Source of the DNA: Pseudomonadota bacterium
Lineage (GTDB): Bacteria; Pseudomonadota; Gammaproteobacteria; Steroidobacterales; Steroidobacteraceae
Length of the DNA stretch: 64,000 bases
Direction of reading: 5' to 3'
NCBI GenBank assembly: GCA_016703895.1
Contig: JADJBE010000006.1
Location: forward strand, 1-64,000
The position numbers and the translations under genes are program-made. Every line of letters begins with the position of its first letter. Positions within the stretch are counted from its first letter, which is position 1. A model generated the notes under the pieces. The model searched no databases. It was not told the origin of the DNA and saw only the letters and a program-made list of their open reading frames with translations. This document shows, in pieces, positions 1 to 9,342 of this stretch.

Positions 1-334
1 GCCCGACCCGGCCATACACGGCGGTCCCTCACACCCTTCTTCTTTTTCCCGGCCCATCTGTGGCGTTGGGCCCCTGGCACGGTTCTTTATCTCGCTAAGG
101 ATCGAATCAAATAGGCGACTCACGCGCAAATCTCGATCTTCCAACCCACCGCGTTATGTCTAACCGATACGGCGCGCGGGAAGGATATCCAGCCCCGCCG
201 ATCCTCACCCCCTGTATAAGCTAACGCAGTCAACCCACTGATCGGTAAGGCAGAGTGCATTGCAGCGTCGCTGGCAAGCGACCGCAAGATGCCGTAAGTT
301 ACTGTTGCCGCGACAAATTTTCGCACTTCAAGCC
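1..334. other. Upstream region without a recognisable gene
   Basis: No open frame here has coding character. A 68-codon frame on the minus strand (120-326) has no recognisable motif and is probably chance. I looked for RNase P RNA, which lies upstream of mraZ in some gammaproteobacteria, and saw none of its conserved core. The segment is less GC-rich than the genes and leads into the dcw promoter. Confidence 0.5.
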
Positions 335-363
335 TTGACCGGGCCGCACGCCGTTCCTATAGT
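335..363 (+). promoter_or_regulatory. Sigma70-type promoter of the dcw operon (Pmra)
   Basis: A -35 box TTGACC (335-340) and a -10 box TATAGT (358-363) are separated by exactly 17 bases, close to the sigma70 consensus. Transcription would start near 370, about 48 bases before the mraZ GTG codon. No other good promoter is seen before ftsZ, so this probably drives most of the cell-wall and division genes that follow. The position and strength match the mra promoter known from Escherichia coli; activity is inferred. Confidence 0.8.
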
Positions 364-397
364 GGCGGTTAGTGGGCGGAAGTGGGGAAGAGTGGGT
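363..397 (+). promoter_or_regulatory. MraZ operator: tandem TGGGN boxes
   Basis: Three exact TGGGN boxes lie at 373-377 (TGGGC), 383-387 (TGGGG) and 393-397 (TGGGT), each separated by five bases, with a fourth imperfect copy TGGCG at 363-367 in the same 10-base register. This is the known MraZ recognition pattern. The boxes start at the end of the -10 element and cover the expected transcription start, so MraZ binding should repress its own operon. They also show that translation of mraZ begins downstream of 397, which supports the GTG at 418. Confidence 0.85.
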
Positions 398-417
398 GCA
401 TAGCACCCTCACAGGTC

Positions 418-1005
418 GTGTTTCGCGGTGCAACAAAAGTGACCCTCGATGCGAAGGGCCGGATGGTTTTGCCCACCCGGTATCGCGAGCGCGTGCTCGA
501 GCGCAGTGGGGGGCGGGTGATCCTGACGGTCGATCGCGACCAGTGTCTGTTGCTTTATCCGCTGCCGGATTGGGAAGAGATCGAGCGTCGCTTGATGAGT
601 CTGCCGTCGCTGCACCCGCAGGCGCGTCGCCTGCAGCGGCTGATGGTGGGTCATGCGACCGATCTGGAGTTGGACGGCCACGGGCGGCTCTTGCTGCCGC
701 CGGAGTTGCGCCAGTTTGCGCACCTCGACCGCCTGGGAATGCTGATCGGTCAGGGTAATCGCTGCGAGTTGTGGGACGAGACGCGTTGGTACGAGCGGCG
801 CGATTCCTGGCTCGATGATGAAGCGGCAGCCGGGACTGGGCCTGACGGCGAACTCAGTATCGCTGTGACGCGGCACACGATCGGGGCTTGCCGCAGTGTG
901 AATGTTGAGTGGGAACGGAGCCAGGTGGCCCGCTACGGCGAGTGCGGGTTCCGGTGGCAATGGCGTGGAAGAAAACGGGGGCGGACTGACAGCCGCTGGG
1001 TATGA
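418..1005 (+). CDS. mraZ: Transcriptional regulator MraZ (probable 3' frameshift)
   Basis: MraZ is a double-AbrB-fold DNA-binding protein that controls the dcw operon from the boxes just upstream. The start VFRGATKVTLDAKGR and the second repeat ELDGHGRLLLPPELR are typical of the two half-domains. I chose GTG at 418 because it lies after the operator and matches family N-termini. The open frame runs to 1005 (195 residues), whereas family members have about 150. Removing one base near 856 gives a stop at 866-868 and a 149-residue protein ending VSL, a usual length and ending. The last 46 residues as read are therefore probably out-of-frame translation. The literal reading overlaps rsmH by 4 bases. 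Confidence 0.88.
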   Translation: MFRGATKVTLDAKGRMVLPTRYRERVLERSGGRVILTVDRDQCLLLYPLPDWEEIERRLMSLPSLHPQARRLQRLMVGHATDLELDGHGRLLLPPELRQFAHLDRLGMLIGQGNRCELWDETRWYERRDSWLDDEAAAGTGPDGELSIAVTRHTIGACRSVNVEWERSQVARYGECGFRWQWRGRKRGRTDSRWV

Positions 1006-1937
1006 GCTTCGCCGCTGAGCACGTTCCGGTGCTGGCGGATGAAGTTCTGGAGGCATTGGCTCCTCTAGCGGACGGTCTCTATATCGATGCGACGTTCGGG
1101 CGCGGTGGGCACACAGCACGGCTACTTGGGGCACTCGGCTCCGAGGGGCGCGTGCTCGCGTTCGACCGGGACCCGGAGGCCATCGAGGCCGGCCGCCGCC
1201 GTTTTCCCGACGAAGTGCGGCTTGCGCTCGTCTGGGCGCCGTTTGCCGATATCGCCGCGCGCGTGCCGGACCTCGTTGCAGGCCGGCCCGTGCGCGGCAT
1301 CTTGTTCGACTTGGGTGTCTCCTCGCCGCAGCTCGATGAGCCGCGGCGTGGCTTCAGTTTCCGCGCTGCAGGCCCGCTCGACATGCGCATGGATCCGCAG
1401 ACAGGCCAACCGGTTTCCGCGTGGCTCGCACGAGCAAGCGAGTCTGAGATTCGCGAAGTGGTAGCGCGTCTGGGCGAGGAGCGGTTTGCGCGCCGGATCG
1501 CGGCCGCCATCGTGCGTTCGCGTGCGGTACAGCCGTTGACCACCACCACTGAACTCGCCGCAGTGGTTGCCAGCGCAGTGCCCACACGCGAGCCCGGCAA
1601 AGCACCCGCAACCCGTACTTTTCAAGCCTTGCGGATGTTTATCAACGATGAGCTGGGCCAGCTCGAGGAAGCGCTCGATGGCGCATTGCAATTGTTAGCC
1701 CCGGGTGGTCGCTTGGCGGTGATCAGTTTTCATTCTCTCGAGGACCGCCCGGTGAAGCGCTTCATGCAGCGCCACGCCAGCGAGGATCCCATGTACGCAG
1801 GTTTGCCAAACGTGCCGGAGCAGTTTCGGCCACGGCTGCGGCGGGTTGGTAAAAAACTGCGCGCCGGCGAAGCGGAAGTCGAGCGCAATCCGCGGGCGCG
1901 CAGCGCGACACTACGAGTCGCGGAGAAGATCCGATGA
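1002..1937 (+). CDS. rsmH: 16S rRNA m4C1402 methyltransferase RsmH
   Basis: RsmH (MraW) transfers a methyl group from S-adenosylmethionine to N4 of C1402 in 16S rRNA, at the ribosomal P site. The 311-residue frame has the SAM-binding motif DATFGRGGHT (about residues 29-38), an acidic motif AFDRDPEA (53-60) and the family motif FDLGVSSPQLD (102-112). The C-terminus NPRARSATLRVAEK is the usual ending. Its stop overlaps the ftsL start by 4 bases (ATGA at 1934-1937), which suggests translational coupling within the dcw operon. Length and order are standard; no oddity seen. Confidence 0.96.
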   Translation: MSFAAEHVPVLADEVLEALAPLADGLYIDATFGRGGHTARLLGALGSEGRVLAFDRDPEAIEAGRRRFPDEVRLALVWAPFADIAARVPDLVAGRPVRGILFDLGVSSPQLDEPRRGFSFRAAGPLDMRMDPQTGQPVSAWLARASESEIREVVARLGEERFARRIAAAIVRSRAVQPLTTTTELAAVVASAVPTREPGKAPATRTFQALRMFINDELGQLEEALDGALQLLAPGGRLAVISFHSLEDRPVKRFMQRHASEDPMYAGLPNVPEQFRPRLRRVGKKLRAGEAEVERNPRARSATLRVAEKIR

Positions 1938-2217
1938 GCAAGGTTTCATCGCGCATGCTCGCACTGGCGGTCGGGCTGTTGTGGTTTGCCGTGCTTGCCT
2001 CGGCTGCCGGTGCGGTCTACAGCAAACACCGAGCGCGCGAGTTGTTTGTCGAGCTGGAGCGCTGAATACCAAGCGCGACAGCATGGAGATCGAGTGGGGT
2101 CAGTTGCAGCTCGAGCAGAGCGCGTGGTCCACCCACGCGTTCGTTGAAAGCGTCGCTGCCACCAAGCTCAAGATGGCGACACCGCCGCCCGCGGATATCG
2201 AGTTGGTGTCACCGTGA
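1934..2217 (+). CDS. ftsL: Cell division protein FtsL (frameshifted)
   Basis: FtsL is a small bitopic protein that joins FtsB and FtsQ in the divisome and activates FtsWI. Reading from ATG 1934 gives a short basic N-terminus, one membrane span (about residues 8-27) and then KHRARELFVELER before a stop at about 2061. Restoring one missing base near 2061-2062 continues the frame as LNTKRDSMEIEWGQLQLEQ to a stop at 2215-2217, about 94 residues in all, the normal size, with the expected short coiled coil. The position between rsmH and ftsI makes the identity secure. The break is most likely a sequencing deletion, because FtsL is essential. Confidence 0.88.
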
Positions 2218-2227
2218 GCAACTGGCG

Positions 2228-3990
2228 ATGAGAGTTCGCAAGCGTCCGCCACGCGAGCCCCGCAAGCGAGATTCCCAGCAAGAGACTCAACGCGCGCCGC
2301 ATTCTTTTGTCGCCAGGTCCTGGTTCCTGGTTGCGGTACTGGCGCTCGGCGCCGGCGGCTTGCTGTGGCGCGCCGTCGACCTGCAATTGCGCGAGCACGA
2401 TTTTCTGGCGGGGCAGGGCGACGCGCGCTTTCAGCGTGTCGTCGACGTGACCGCCAGTCGCGGCATGATCGCCGATCGCAACGGTGAGCCATTGGCAGTC
2501 TCGACGCCGGTCGATTCGGTGTGGGTCAACCCGAAAGAGCTCGCGCTCGCCAGTGATCAGCTACCGCGGCTGGCCAAAGCACTGCAGCGCGACCAGACGG
2601 AGTTGACACGTCGGGTTACCAGCAACCTCGAGCGCGAATTCCTCTACGTCGCACGGCACTTGCAGCCGGCTGAGGCGGCCAAGATCAAGGCGCTGGGAAT
2701 CCCGGGCGTCAATCTGATGCGCGAATATCGGCGCTACTACCCAGCGGGCGAGGTGGCGGGTCATCTGTTGGGATTCACCAGCGTCGACGACGAGGGGCAA
2801 GAAGGCCTTGAGTTGGCGTTCGACCATTGGCTGGCGGGCGAGGACGGCCAGAAGCGCATCATCCAGGATCGCTACGGCAACACCGTGCAGAACGTCGAGG
2901 AACTGAGCCCCAAGCGCGCGGGCCGCGACTTGCAGCTCTCGATCGATCTGCGCATCCAGTATCTGGCCTATCGTGAGCTCAAAGCAGCCATTCAGTTGCA
3001 GCGCGCCAAGTCGGGTTCGGTCGTGGTGCTCGATGTCACGACCGGGGAGGTGTGGCAATGGTCAACCAGCCTACCTACAATCCTAACGACCGGCGCCAGA
3101 TCCAGGCGAAAGCCTATCGCAACCGTGCGGTCACCGACATCCTGGAGCCGGGCTCGTCGATCAAACCGTTCGTTGTCGCCGCCGCGCTTGCCTCCGGCAA
3201 GTATAACGAGCACAGCACCGTCGATACGACGCCGTTCCGAGTCGGTGTCAAGTACATCGAAGACAAGCACGACTTGGGCACGATCGATCTCGAGACGGTG
3301 CTGGCGAAGAGCTCGAACGTTGGCATGTCGAAGATTGCGCTGTCGATCGAGCCGGAACTGATCTTCAACACGCTGACGCGCCTGGGCTTCGGTCAAGTGA
3401 CGACCAGCGGCTACCCGGGAGAATCGGCCGGCGTGCTCGCCCACTACTCGCACTGGCGACCGATCGGCATTGTCACCATGTCCTATGGCTACGGGCTGTC
3501 AGTGACGCCACTGCAGCTCGTCCACGCCTACGCAACGATTGGTGCCGGTGGCGTGTCGCGGCCGGTGTCGTTTCTGCGTGTCGATGAGCCACCGGCCGGC
3601 GAGCAGGTGCTCGAGCCGCGTGTGGCTGGCTCGCTCATTAGTCTGCTGCGCGGAGTCGTTAGCAAGAAGGGCACCGGCTTGCAGGCGACAATTCCAGGCT
3701 ACAGCGTGGCTGGTAAGACCGGGACGGCGTGGAAATCCAGTGCGGGTGGCTACGCAACCGACCGTTATCAGGCGGTGTTTGGTGGCGTTGCGCCGGCCAG
3801 CAATCCGCGACTGGCTGCGATCGTCATGATCGATGAGCCGAGCGCCGGCAAGTACTACGGTGGCGACGTCGCGGCGCCGGTTTTCGCGGGCGTCGTGGGT
3901 GGTGCTCTGCGCCTGCTCGCGGTACCCCCAGATGCCACGATCGCGCCAGCCAGCGAGGACGGGGTCGAGCAGCAGGTGGCGTTGCGATGA
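2228..3990 (+). CDS. ftsI: Peptidoglycan transpeptidase FtsI/PBP3 (frameshifted)
   Basis: FtsI is the class B penicillin-binding protein that cross-links septal peptidoglycan with FtsW. The start MRVRKRPPREPRK is a basic cytoplasmic tail before one membrane segment (about residues 34-52). The pedestal domain follows. The transpeptidase domain shows the nucleophile motif SIKP (serine near 310), SSN (near 361) and KTGTA (near 496). The frame breaks near 3053: the text reads GEV-W-Q where GEVLAMVNQPTYNP is expected, so one base is missing. The corrected length is about 587 residues. The break lies upstream of the active site, so as written the enzyme would be inactive; an assembly error is the likely cause. 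It ends overlapping murE (ATGA). Confidence 0.92.
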
Positions 3991-5540
3991 GTGTAGTGCC
4001 GCGACCAATCCGCGCTCTGCAGCCGCTACTCGAGGGGATTGCGCGCGTAGAGCACGACTGCGAGCTGACCGATATCACGCAGGACAGCCGTGCTGCCAGC
4101 GCCGGTTGTGCGTTTCTTGCCTGTGCCGGTCGTACCACGCACGGCTTACGCTTTGCGACGCAGGCGGTAGAGCGCGGCGCGCGCGCGATACTCTGGGAAC
4201 CGGCGCTCAATGCTCCCGCCGTACCGGAGTTTCACTCCGACATTATCGTGACGCCCGTCGACTCGTTGAGTGTGCGTGCCGGGGAGATCGCCGACCGCTT
4301 CTTCGGCGCTCCGTCCGCCCAGCTTGCCGTGACCGGAGTGACCGGCACCAACGGCAAGACAACCACAGCCTATCTGCTGGCCCAGTTGTGGACCGCATTT
4401 GGGTCGCCGGCCGCGTACCTCGGAACGATAGGCACGGGCTTGCCGGGCGCGCTGACCGGCGCTGCACTAACGACTGCTGACGCAGTGACGGTCCAGCGTT
4501 CGCTCGCCGAGATGCTGCGCTTGGGTGCGCGCCACGTGATCATGGAAGTCTCATCGCATGCGCTCGATCAGGGGCGCGTCAATGGGGTTCGGTTTCGCAC
4601 CGCCATGTTCAGTAATTTGTCGCGCGACCATCTGGACTATCACAGCTCGATGGACGCCTACGCCGCCGCCAAGGCGCGTCTGTTCGAGCGGCCTGAGCTG
4701 ACAGCACGGATCATCAACATCGATGATGAATTCGGCGCGCAACTTGCGAGTCGCGCGGCGCAGCCGGGCCATCTGCTGGTCACGAGTCGCCGCCAACAGG
4801 CATCGTTACCTGGGCGCACAGCAATGGACGCACGCTACGTACGCGCGGTCGGTCTGGTCAGTGACGCGCGCGGCCTAACGATCGCGATTGAGTCCAGCTG
4901 GGGCAACTGCGACCTGCAGACGCCACTGATCGGCGCGTTCAATATCGACAACGTGCTGCTGGCCTTGGCCGCATTGCTCGACGGCGGCGTCGAACTGCCG
5001 ATTGCCGCCGGTGCATTCAGGCATATCGAGGCACCGCCGGGCAGAATGCAACGGTTCGGTGCAACCGGCACGGCGCCACTGGTGCTCGTCGACTATGCAC
5101 ACACGCCTGACGCTCTCGCGAACGCATTGCGCGCCGCGCGAGCGCACTGCACCGGTGGTGGCAAGTTGTGGGTGGTATTTGGTTGCGGTGGCGATCGCGA
5201 CGTTGGCAAGCGACCGTTGATGGGCGCGATCGCACAACAGCTTGCGGATGCGATCGTGCTGACCGACGACAATCCGCGCGGTGAGTCGCCGAGCGAAATT
5301 ATCGCAGCGATTCGCACAGGTATGCAGCCGCCGGCAGTCACGTCCACCGACTTGTTGGTGCTGCACGATCGACGCGTGGCGATCGCGACGACGTTGGAGC
5401 GGGCGACCGCCAAGGACGTGGTTCTGGTAGCCGGCAAGGGTCACGAGGACTACCAGCTCTACGGCTCGGAGCGTCGCGCATTCAGCGATGCCGCCGTCAT
5501 ACGGGATTTGTTGGGCGCAGTCGCGGGCGTGTCAGCATGA
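3987..5540 (+). CDS. murE: UDP-MurNAc-tripeptide synthetase MurE
   Basis: MurE adds the third amino acid to UDP-MurNAc-L-Ala-D-Glu in the cytoplasm, using ATP. The 517-residue frame has the Mur ligase P-loop TGTNGKTTT (about residues 119-127), the motif EVSSHALDQGR, and DDNPRGESP near residue 427. The DNPR motif is known to select meso-diaminopimelate, so the peptidoglycan is predicted to be of the mDAP type, as expected for a Gram-negative cell. It overlaps ftsI upstream and murF downstream by 4 bases each. Confidence 0.96.
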   Translation: MSVVPRPIRALQPLLEGIARVEHDCELTDITQDSRAASAGCAFLACAGRTTHGLRFATQAVERGARAILWEPALNAPAVPEFHSDIIVTPVDSLSVRAGEIADRFFGAPSAQLAVTGVTGTNGKTTTAYLLAQLWTAFGSPAAYLGTIGTGLPGALTGAALTTADAVTVQRSLAEMLRLGARHVIMEVSSHALDQGRVNGVRFRTAMFSNLSRDHLDYHSSMDAYAAAKARLFERPELTARIINIDDEFGAQLASRAAQPGHLLVTSRRQQASLPGRTAMDARYVRAVGLVSDARGLTIAIESSWGNCDLQTPLIGAFNIDNVLLALAALLDGGVELPIAAGAFRHIEAPPGRMQRFGATGTAPLVLVDYAHTPDALANALRAARAHCTGGGKLWVVFGCGGDRDVGKRPLMGAIAQQLADAIVLTDDNPRGESPSEIIAAIRTGMQPPAVTSTDLLVLHDRRVAIATTLERATAKDVVLVAGKGHEDYQLYGSERRAFSDAAVIRDLLGAVAGVSA

Positions 5541-6907
5541 AGCGCACGCTCGGGGATTTCGCAGTTGTTAGCGGTGGAACGCTCTACGGCGTCGACCGTG
5601 TCTTTGCCGACGTGTGTAGCGACACCCGCAATTTGCAGCCAGGTGAGTTGTTTGTCGCGTTGCGTGGCCCGCGGTTTGACGCCAAGCAGTTCATCTCCAA
5701 TGCGGCAGCGGCTGGTGCAGTTGGCGCAGTGGTCGAAGCCCGACAGGACGCGGATCTGGCGCAGATTGTCGTGCCCGATAGCCTCGCGGCGTTGACGACG
5801 GCAGCGAGTGTCTGGCGCGGCCAGTTCCACCTGCCGGTGGTCGGCGTGGCCGGCAGCAACGGTAAGACCACGGTCAAGGAAATGACTGCCGCAATCCTCG
5901 GCCACGCCGGCGCTTGTCTTGCAACGCGCGGCAATCTGAACAACCACATCGGGGTGCCACTCACCTTGCTGCGACTTGCCGCTGAACATCGGTTTGCCGT
6001 CATCGAAGTAGGCGCTAACCGTGCTGGCGAAGTGGCCGAGCTGGTCAGGATCGTCAGGCCGACAGTCGGGTTGATCACCAACGCGGGCGCTGAGCACCTG
6101 GAGGGCTTCGGTAGCCTCGATGGCGTTGCACGCGCCGAGGGCGAGATGGTGGCGGGACTTGACGCGAGCAGCGTTGCCGTCATCAACGCGGATGACGCGT
6201 TCTGTGACCTGTGGCGTGGCATGACCGCCGCGCAAGTCGTGAGTTTCGGCATCGATGCCTTTGCGGACTTTACCGCTGAAGACCTGCGCACTGAGATCGA
6301 CGACGGCGGCTTCCGGACGCGTTATACGCTGCGCTCGCCGGCTGGTCGCGCGCCGATCGAGCTGGCGCTGGCTGGCCGGCACAATGTGCTCAACGCTTTG
6401 TGTGCGACTGCCGCGGCGATGGCGGCCGGCGCGACCCTGGTCGATGTGGTCGCCGGGCTCGCCAGCATGCGCGCCGTCGCTGGCCGGTTGCAGTTTCGTG
6501 CCGCGCACAGTGGCGCGGTGCTGATCGACGACTCGTACAACGCCAACCCGAGTTCGATGCGCGCCGCCGTCGATGTGCTCGCTGGAATCAGCGCGCGGCG
6601 CTGGTTAGTAGTGGGCGATATGGCGGAGCTCGGCGACTTCACGACCGCCAGCCACGCCGAGATCGGTGCTTATGCGCGCGCCAACGGGATCGAGCGCCTG
6701 TTGGCCATCGGCCAGCATACGCCGCTGGCAGTTGAAGCTTTTGGCCCTGGCGCCGAGTGGTTTGCCGACGGTGACGCGCTCGTGCGGTCGATCAGCCCGG
6801 CACTGACAGCCGATATCTGCGTGCTCATCAAGGGCTCGCGCGTCAACCGGCTCGAGCGTGTCGTCGAGGCGCTGGCTGGCCGCAATACTCTGCAGCGGGC
6901 GGGCTGA
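5537..6907 (+). CDS. murF: UDP-MurNAc-tripeptide:D-Ala-D-Ala ligase MurF
   Basis: MurF completes the cytoplasmic pentapeptide by adding D-alanyl-D-alanine, the product of Ddl encoded downstream. The 456-residue frame shows the three Mur ligase regions: an N-terminal substrate domain with SDTRNLQPGELFVAL, the P-loop AGSNGKTTVKEM (near residue 105), and a C-terminal domain with DDSYNANPSSM and VVGDMAELG. It begins 4 bases inside murE (ATGA) and is followed after 3 bases by mraY. Nothing unusual is seen. Confidence 0.96.
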   Translation: MKRTLGDFAVVSGGTLYGVDRVFADVCSDTRNLQPGELFVALRGPRFDAKQFISNAAAAGAVGAVVEARQDADLAQIVVPDSLAALTTAASVWRGQFHLPVVGVAGSNGKTTVKEMTAAILGHAGACLATRGNLNNHIGVPLTLLRLAAEHRFAVIEVGANRAGEVAELVRIVRPTVGLITNAGAEHLEGFGSLDGVARAEGEMVAGLDASSVAVINADDAFCDLWRGMTAAQVVSFGIDAFADFTAEDLRTEIDDGGFRTRYTLRSPAGRAPIELALAGRHNVLNALCATAAAMAAGATLVDVVAGLASMRAVAGRLQFRAAHSGAVLIDDSYNANPSSMRAAVDVLAGISARRWLVVGDMAELGDFTTASHAEIGAYARANGIERLLAIGQHTPLAVEAFGPGAEWFADGDALVRSISPALTADICVLIKGSRVNRLERVVEALAGRNTLQRAG

Positions 6908-6910
6908 TCG

Positions 6911-7996
6911 ATGCTGTTTTGGCTCGCCAAACAACTCACGCCGCTGTATTCGGGATTCAATGTTTTCTCGTATCTGACGCTGCGCGCAATTCTCGCGGTC
7001 ATGTCGGCACTGCTGATTGCCCTGCTGATCGGACCGTGGATGATCCGTCGTCTGTCGCGCTATCAGATCGGGCAGGTGGTGCGCGATGACGGTCCGGCAA
7101 CGCACTTCAAGAAGGCGGGCACGCCGACTATGGGTGGTCTGTTGATTCTGGTGGCGATCGCCGTGAGCACCTTGCTGTGGGCAGATCTATCTAACCGCTA
7201 TGTCTGGATCGTACTCGGTGTGACGACGGCCTTTGGCGTCGTCGGCTTCTATGACGACTACCTGAAGCTGGTGAAGAAGAACCCGCGCGGACTGATCGCG
7301 CGCTGGAAGTACTTCTGGCAGTCGGTCGCCGGCCTCGGCGCCGCTTTTGTGTTGTGGACCACTGCGCAGACGCCTAACGAGACAACGCTGTTTCTGCCGT
7401 TCGTGAAAGACTTTGCCTGGCCGCTCGGTGCGTTCGGCTTCATCTTGCTCGCCTACTTGATGATCGTTGGCATGAGCAACGCCGTGAATCTGACCGATGG
7501 ACTCGATGGCCTCGCGATCATGCCCGCGGTGATGGTGGCCGCCGCACTGGGTGTCTTCGCTTATGTCGGTGGCAACGCGGTATTCGCCGAATACCTGGCA
7601 ATTCCGGCTGTGCCGGCCGCCGGTGAAGTGATGGTGTTTTGTGCGGCAATGGTCGGCTCGGGCCTGGGGTTCCTCTGGTTCAACTCCTATCCGGCGCAGG
7701 TGTTCATGGGTGACATCGGCGCGCTCGCATTGGGCGCAGCGCTCGGTGTCATCGCCGTCGTCGTGCGTCAGGAAGTCGTCGTGCTGGTCATGGGCGGCAT
7801 CTTTGTGCTCGAGACCGCGTCAGTCATTTTGCAGGTTGCGTCGTTCAAATTGACTGGCAAGCGCTTGTTCCGAATGGCGCCGATCCATCACCACTTCGAG
7901 TTGAAAGGCTGGGCTGAGCCGAAAGTGATCGTGCGCTTCTGGATCATTTCATTGTTGTTGGTGCTGGTGGGGCTTGCCACCTTGAAGCTGCGATGA
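6911..7996 (+). CDS. mraY: Phospho-MurNAc-pentapeptide translocase MraY
   Basis: MraY transfers phospho-MurNAc-pentapeptide from UDP to undecaprenyl phosphate in the inner membrane, forming lipid I. The 361-residue protein is very hydrophobic with about ten membrane spans. Diagnostic motifs are the cytoplasmic loops FYDDYLKLVKKN, NLTDGLDGLA (catalytic aspartates, near residue 193) and MAPIHHHFELKGW (near 322). It starts at ATG 6911, three bases after murF, and its stop overlaps murD by 4 bases. Confidence 0.97.
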   Translation: MLFWLAKQLTPLYSGFNVFSYLTLRAILAVMSALLIALLIGPWMIRRLSRYQIGQVVRDDGPATHFKKAGTPTMGGLLILVAIAVSTLLWADLSNRYVWIVLGVTTAFGVVGFYDDYLKLVKKNPRGLIARWKYFWQSVAGLGAAFVLWTTAQTPNETTLFLPFVKDFAWPLGAFGFILLAYLMIVGMSNAVNLTDGLDGLAIMPAVMVAAALGVFAYVGGNAVFAEYLAIPAVPAAGEVMVFCAAMVGSGLGFLWFNSYPAQVFMGDIGALALGAALGVIAVVVRQEVVVLVMGGIFVLETASVILQVASFKLTGKRLFRMAPIHHHFELKGWAEPKVIVRFWIISLLLVLVGLATLKLR

Positions 7997-9342
7997 AGAC
8001 GCCACCGCAGAATGCGCCCCGCGCCGTGGTGGTGGGTATGGGCCGCACCGGTCTTTCTGTTGCGCGCTACTGGCACCGTCAGGGTTGGCGAGTCGCTGCC
8101 ACTGACAGCCGCGCGGAGCCGCCCGAGCGCGCAGCACTCAGCGCGATCAGCGACGAATTGGTACTTCGCGCCGGTGGCTTCGACAGCTCGCTGCTGAGCG
8201 ACGCGCAACTGGTCATGGCGTCGCCGGGCGTTGCACTCAACGAGCCAATATTCGCTGCGGCGCGTGACCGCGGTATCGAGATCGTCGGTGACATCGAATT
8301 GTTCGCTCGCGCCGTCGACGCGCCGGTCGTCGGCATTACCGGCACAAATGGCAAGAGCACCGTCACTACCTTGTTAGGAAGAATGGCGGAGCGAGCTGGC
8401 GTTCGAGTGCGGGTCGGCGGTAACCTGGGGCAACCAGCATTGGACCTGCTGGGGCGCGGACCGGTCGACCTCTACATACTGGAGCTGTCGTCCTTTCAGC
8501 TCGAAACGACGCAGCGACTCGCACTCAAGGCCGCAGCAGTCCTGAACGTCACGAGCGATCATCTGGATCGCTATGCGAGCTTGGCGGACTACGCCGCCGC
8601 CAAAGCGAGAATTTTTGCGCACTGCGACACCGCGGTCATCAATCTGGACGATCCGCTCGTCGTCGCCATGCAACATGCGACGCCGCGCACGTTCACTTAC
8701 TCTTTGCAGACCGCTGCGGCTGCGGACTTTTCCCTCGCTACGAATCCAGAGACTCACCAGCCGTGGCTGACCCGTCGGGGCGAAGTATTGTTGCCAGCCG
8801 CCGCAATCAAGCTAGCCGGGCTGCATAACGTCGCCAACGCGCTGGCAGCGCTGGCGCTGGGTGAAGCGCTGCGCTTACCGCGCGCCGCGATGCTCGAGGA
8901 ACTGCAGGAGTTTGCGGGACTGCCGCATCGCACCGAGTGGGTAGCGGACGTCGACGCGGTGCGCTACTTGAACGACTCGAAGGGCACGAATGTCGGCGCA
9001 ACCCTGGCAGCAGTGGCCGGCCTCGACGGACCCTTGATTGTCATCGCCGGTGGTGATGGCAAGCGACAGGACTTCGCGCCGCTGGCGGCGGCATTTCGCG
9101 GCAAGGTGCGTTTGGCGGTGTTGATCGGTCGAGATGCCGCGACACTCGGGGCGGTCCTCGCGGGTGTGTGCGAGGTGCAGCAGGCAGCCACGCTCGAGCG
9201 CGCTGTCAAGATGGCGCACGACGCCGCGCAGGCCGGCGACACGGTTTTGTTGTCACCGGCTTGCGCCAGCGTCGACATGTTTCGCGACTATGCCCATCGC
9301 GGCAGCGTCTTCATGTCTGCCGTGCGGGCGCTCGCAGCATGA
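7993..9342 (+). CDS. murD: UDP-MurNAc-L-Ala:D-Glu ligase MurD
   Basis: MurD adds D-glutamate to UDP-MurNAc-L-alanine. The 449-residue frame has an N-terminal Rossmann-like domain beginning VVVGMGRTGLSVARY, the ATP-binding loop GITGTNGKSTVTT (near residue 116), ELSSFQLE, and a C-terminal domain with LNDSKGTN and LLSPACASVDMF. Length and motifs are standard. Both ends overlap the neighbouring genes by 4 bases, consistent with translational coupling. Confidence 0.96.
   Translation: MKTPPQNAPRAVVVGMGRTGLSVARYWHRQGWRVAATDSRAEPPERAALSAISDELVLRAGGFDSSLLSDAQLVMASPGVALNEPIFAAARDRGIEIVGDIELFARAVDAPVVGITGTNGKSTVTTLLGRMAERAGVRVRVGGNLGQPALDLLGRGPVDLYILELSSFQLETTQRLALKAAAVLNVTSDHLDRYASLADYAAAKARIFAHCDTAVINLDDPLVVAMQHATPRTFTYSLQTAAAADFSLATNPETHQPWLTRRGEVLLPAAAIKLAGLHNVANALAALALGEALRLPRAAMLEELQEFAGLPHRTEWVADVDAVRYLNDSKGTNVGATLAAVAGLDGPLIVIAGGDGKRQDFAPLAAAFRGKVRLAVLIGRDAATLGAVLAGVCEVQQAATLERAVKMAHDAAQAGDTVLLSPACASVDMFRDYAHRGSVFMSAVRALAA

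Noticed and set aside
120..326. 68-codon open frame on the minus strand upstream of mraZ
   Set aside because: No ribosome site, no recognisable motif, and composition unlike the neighbouring genes; probably chance.
1..330. RNase P RNA gene, often upstream of mraZ
   Set aside because: Neither strand shows the conserved RNase P core sequences.
869..1005. 46-residue C-terminal extension of MraZ as a new domain
   Set aside because: A single base removed near 856 gives the usual length and ending; the extension has no family similarity and looks like out-of-frame translation.
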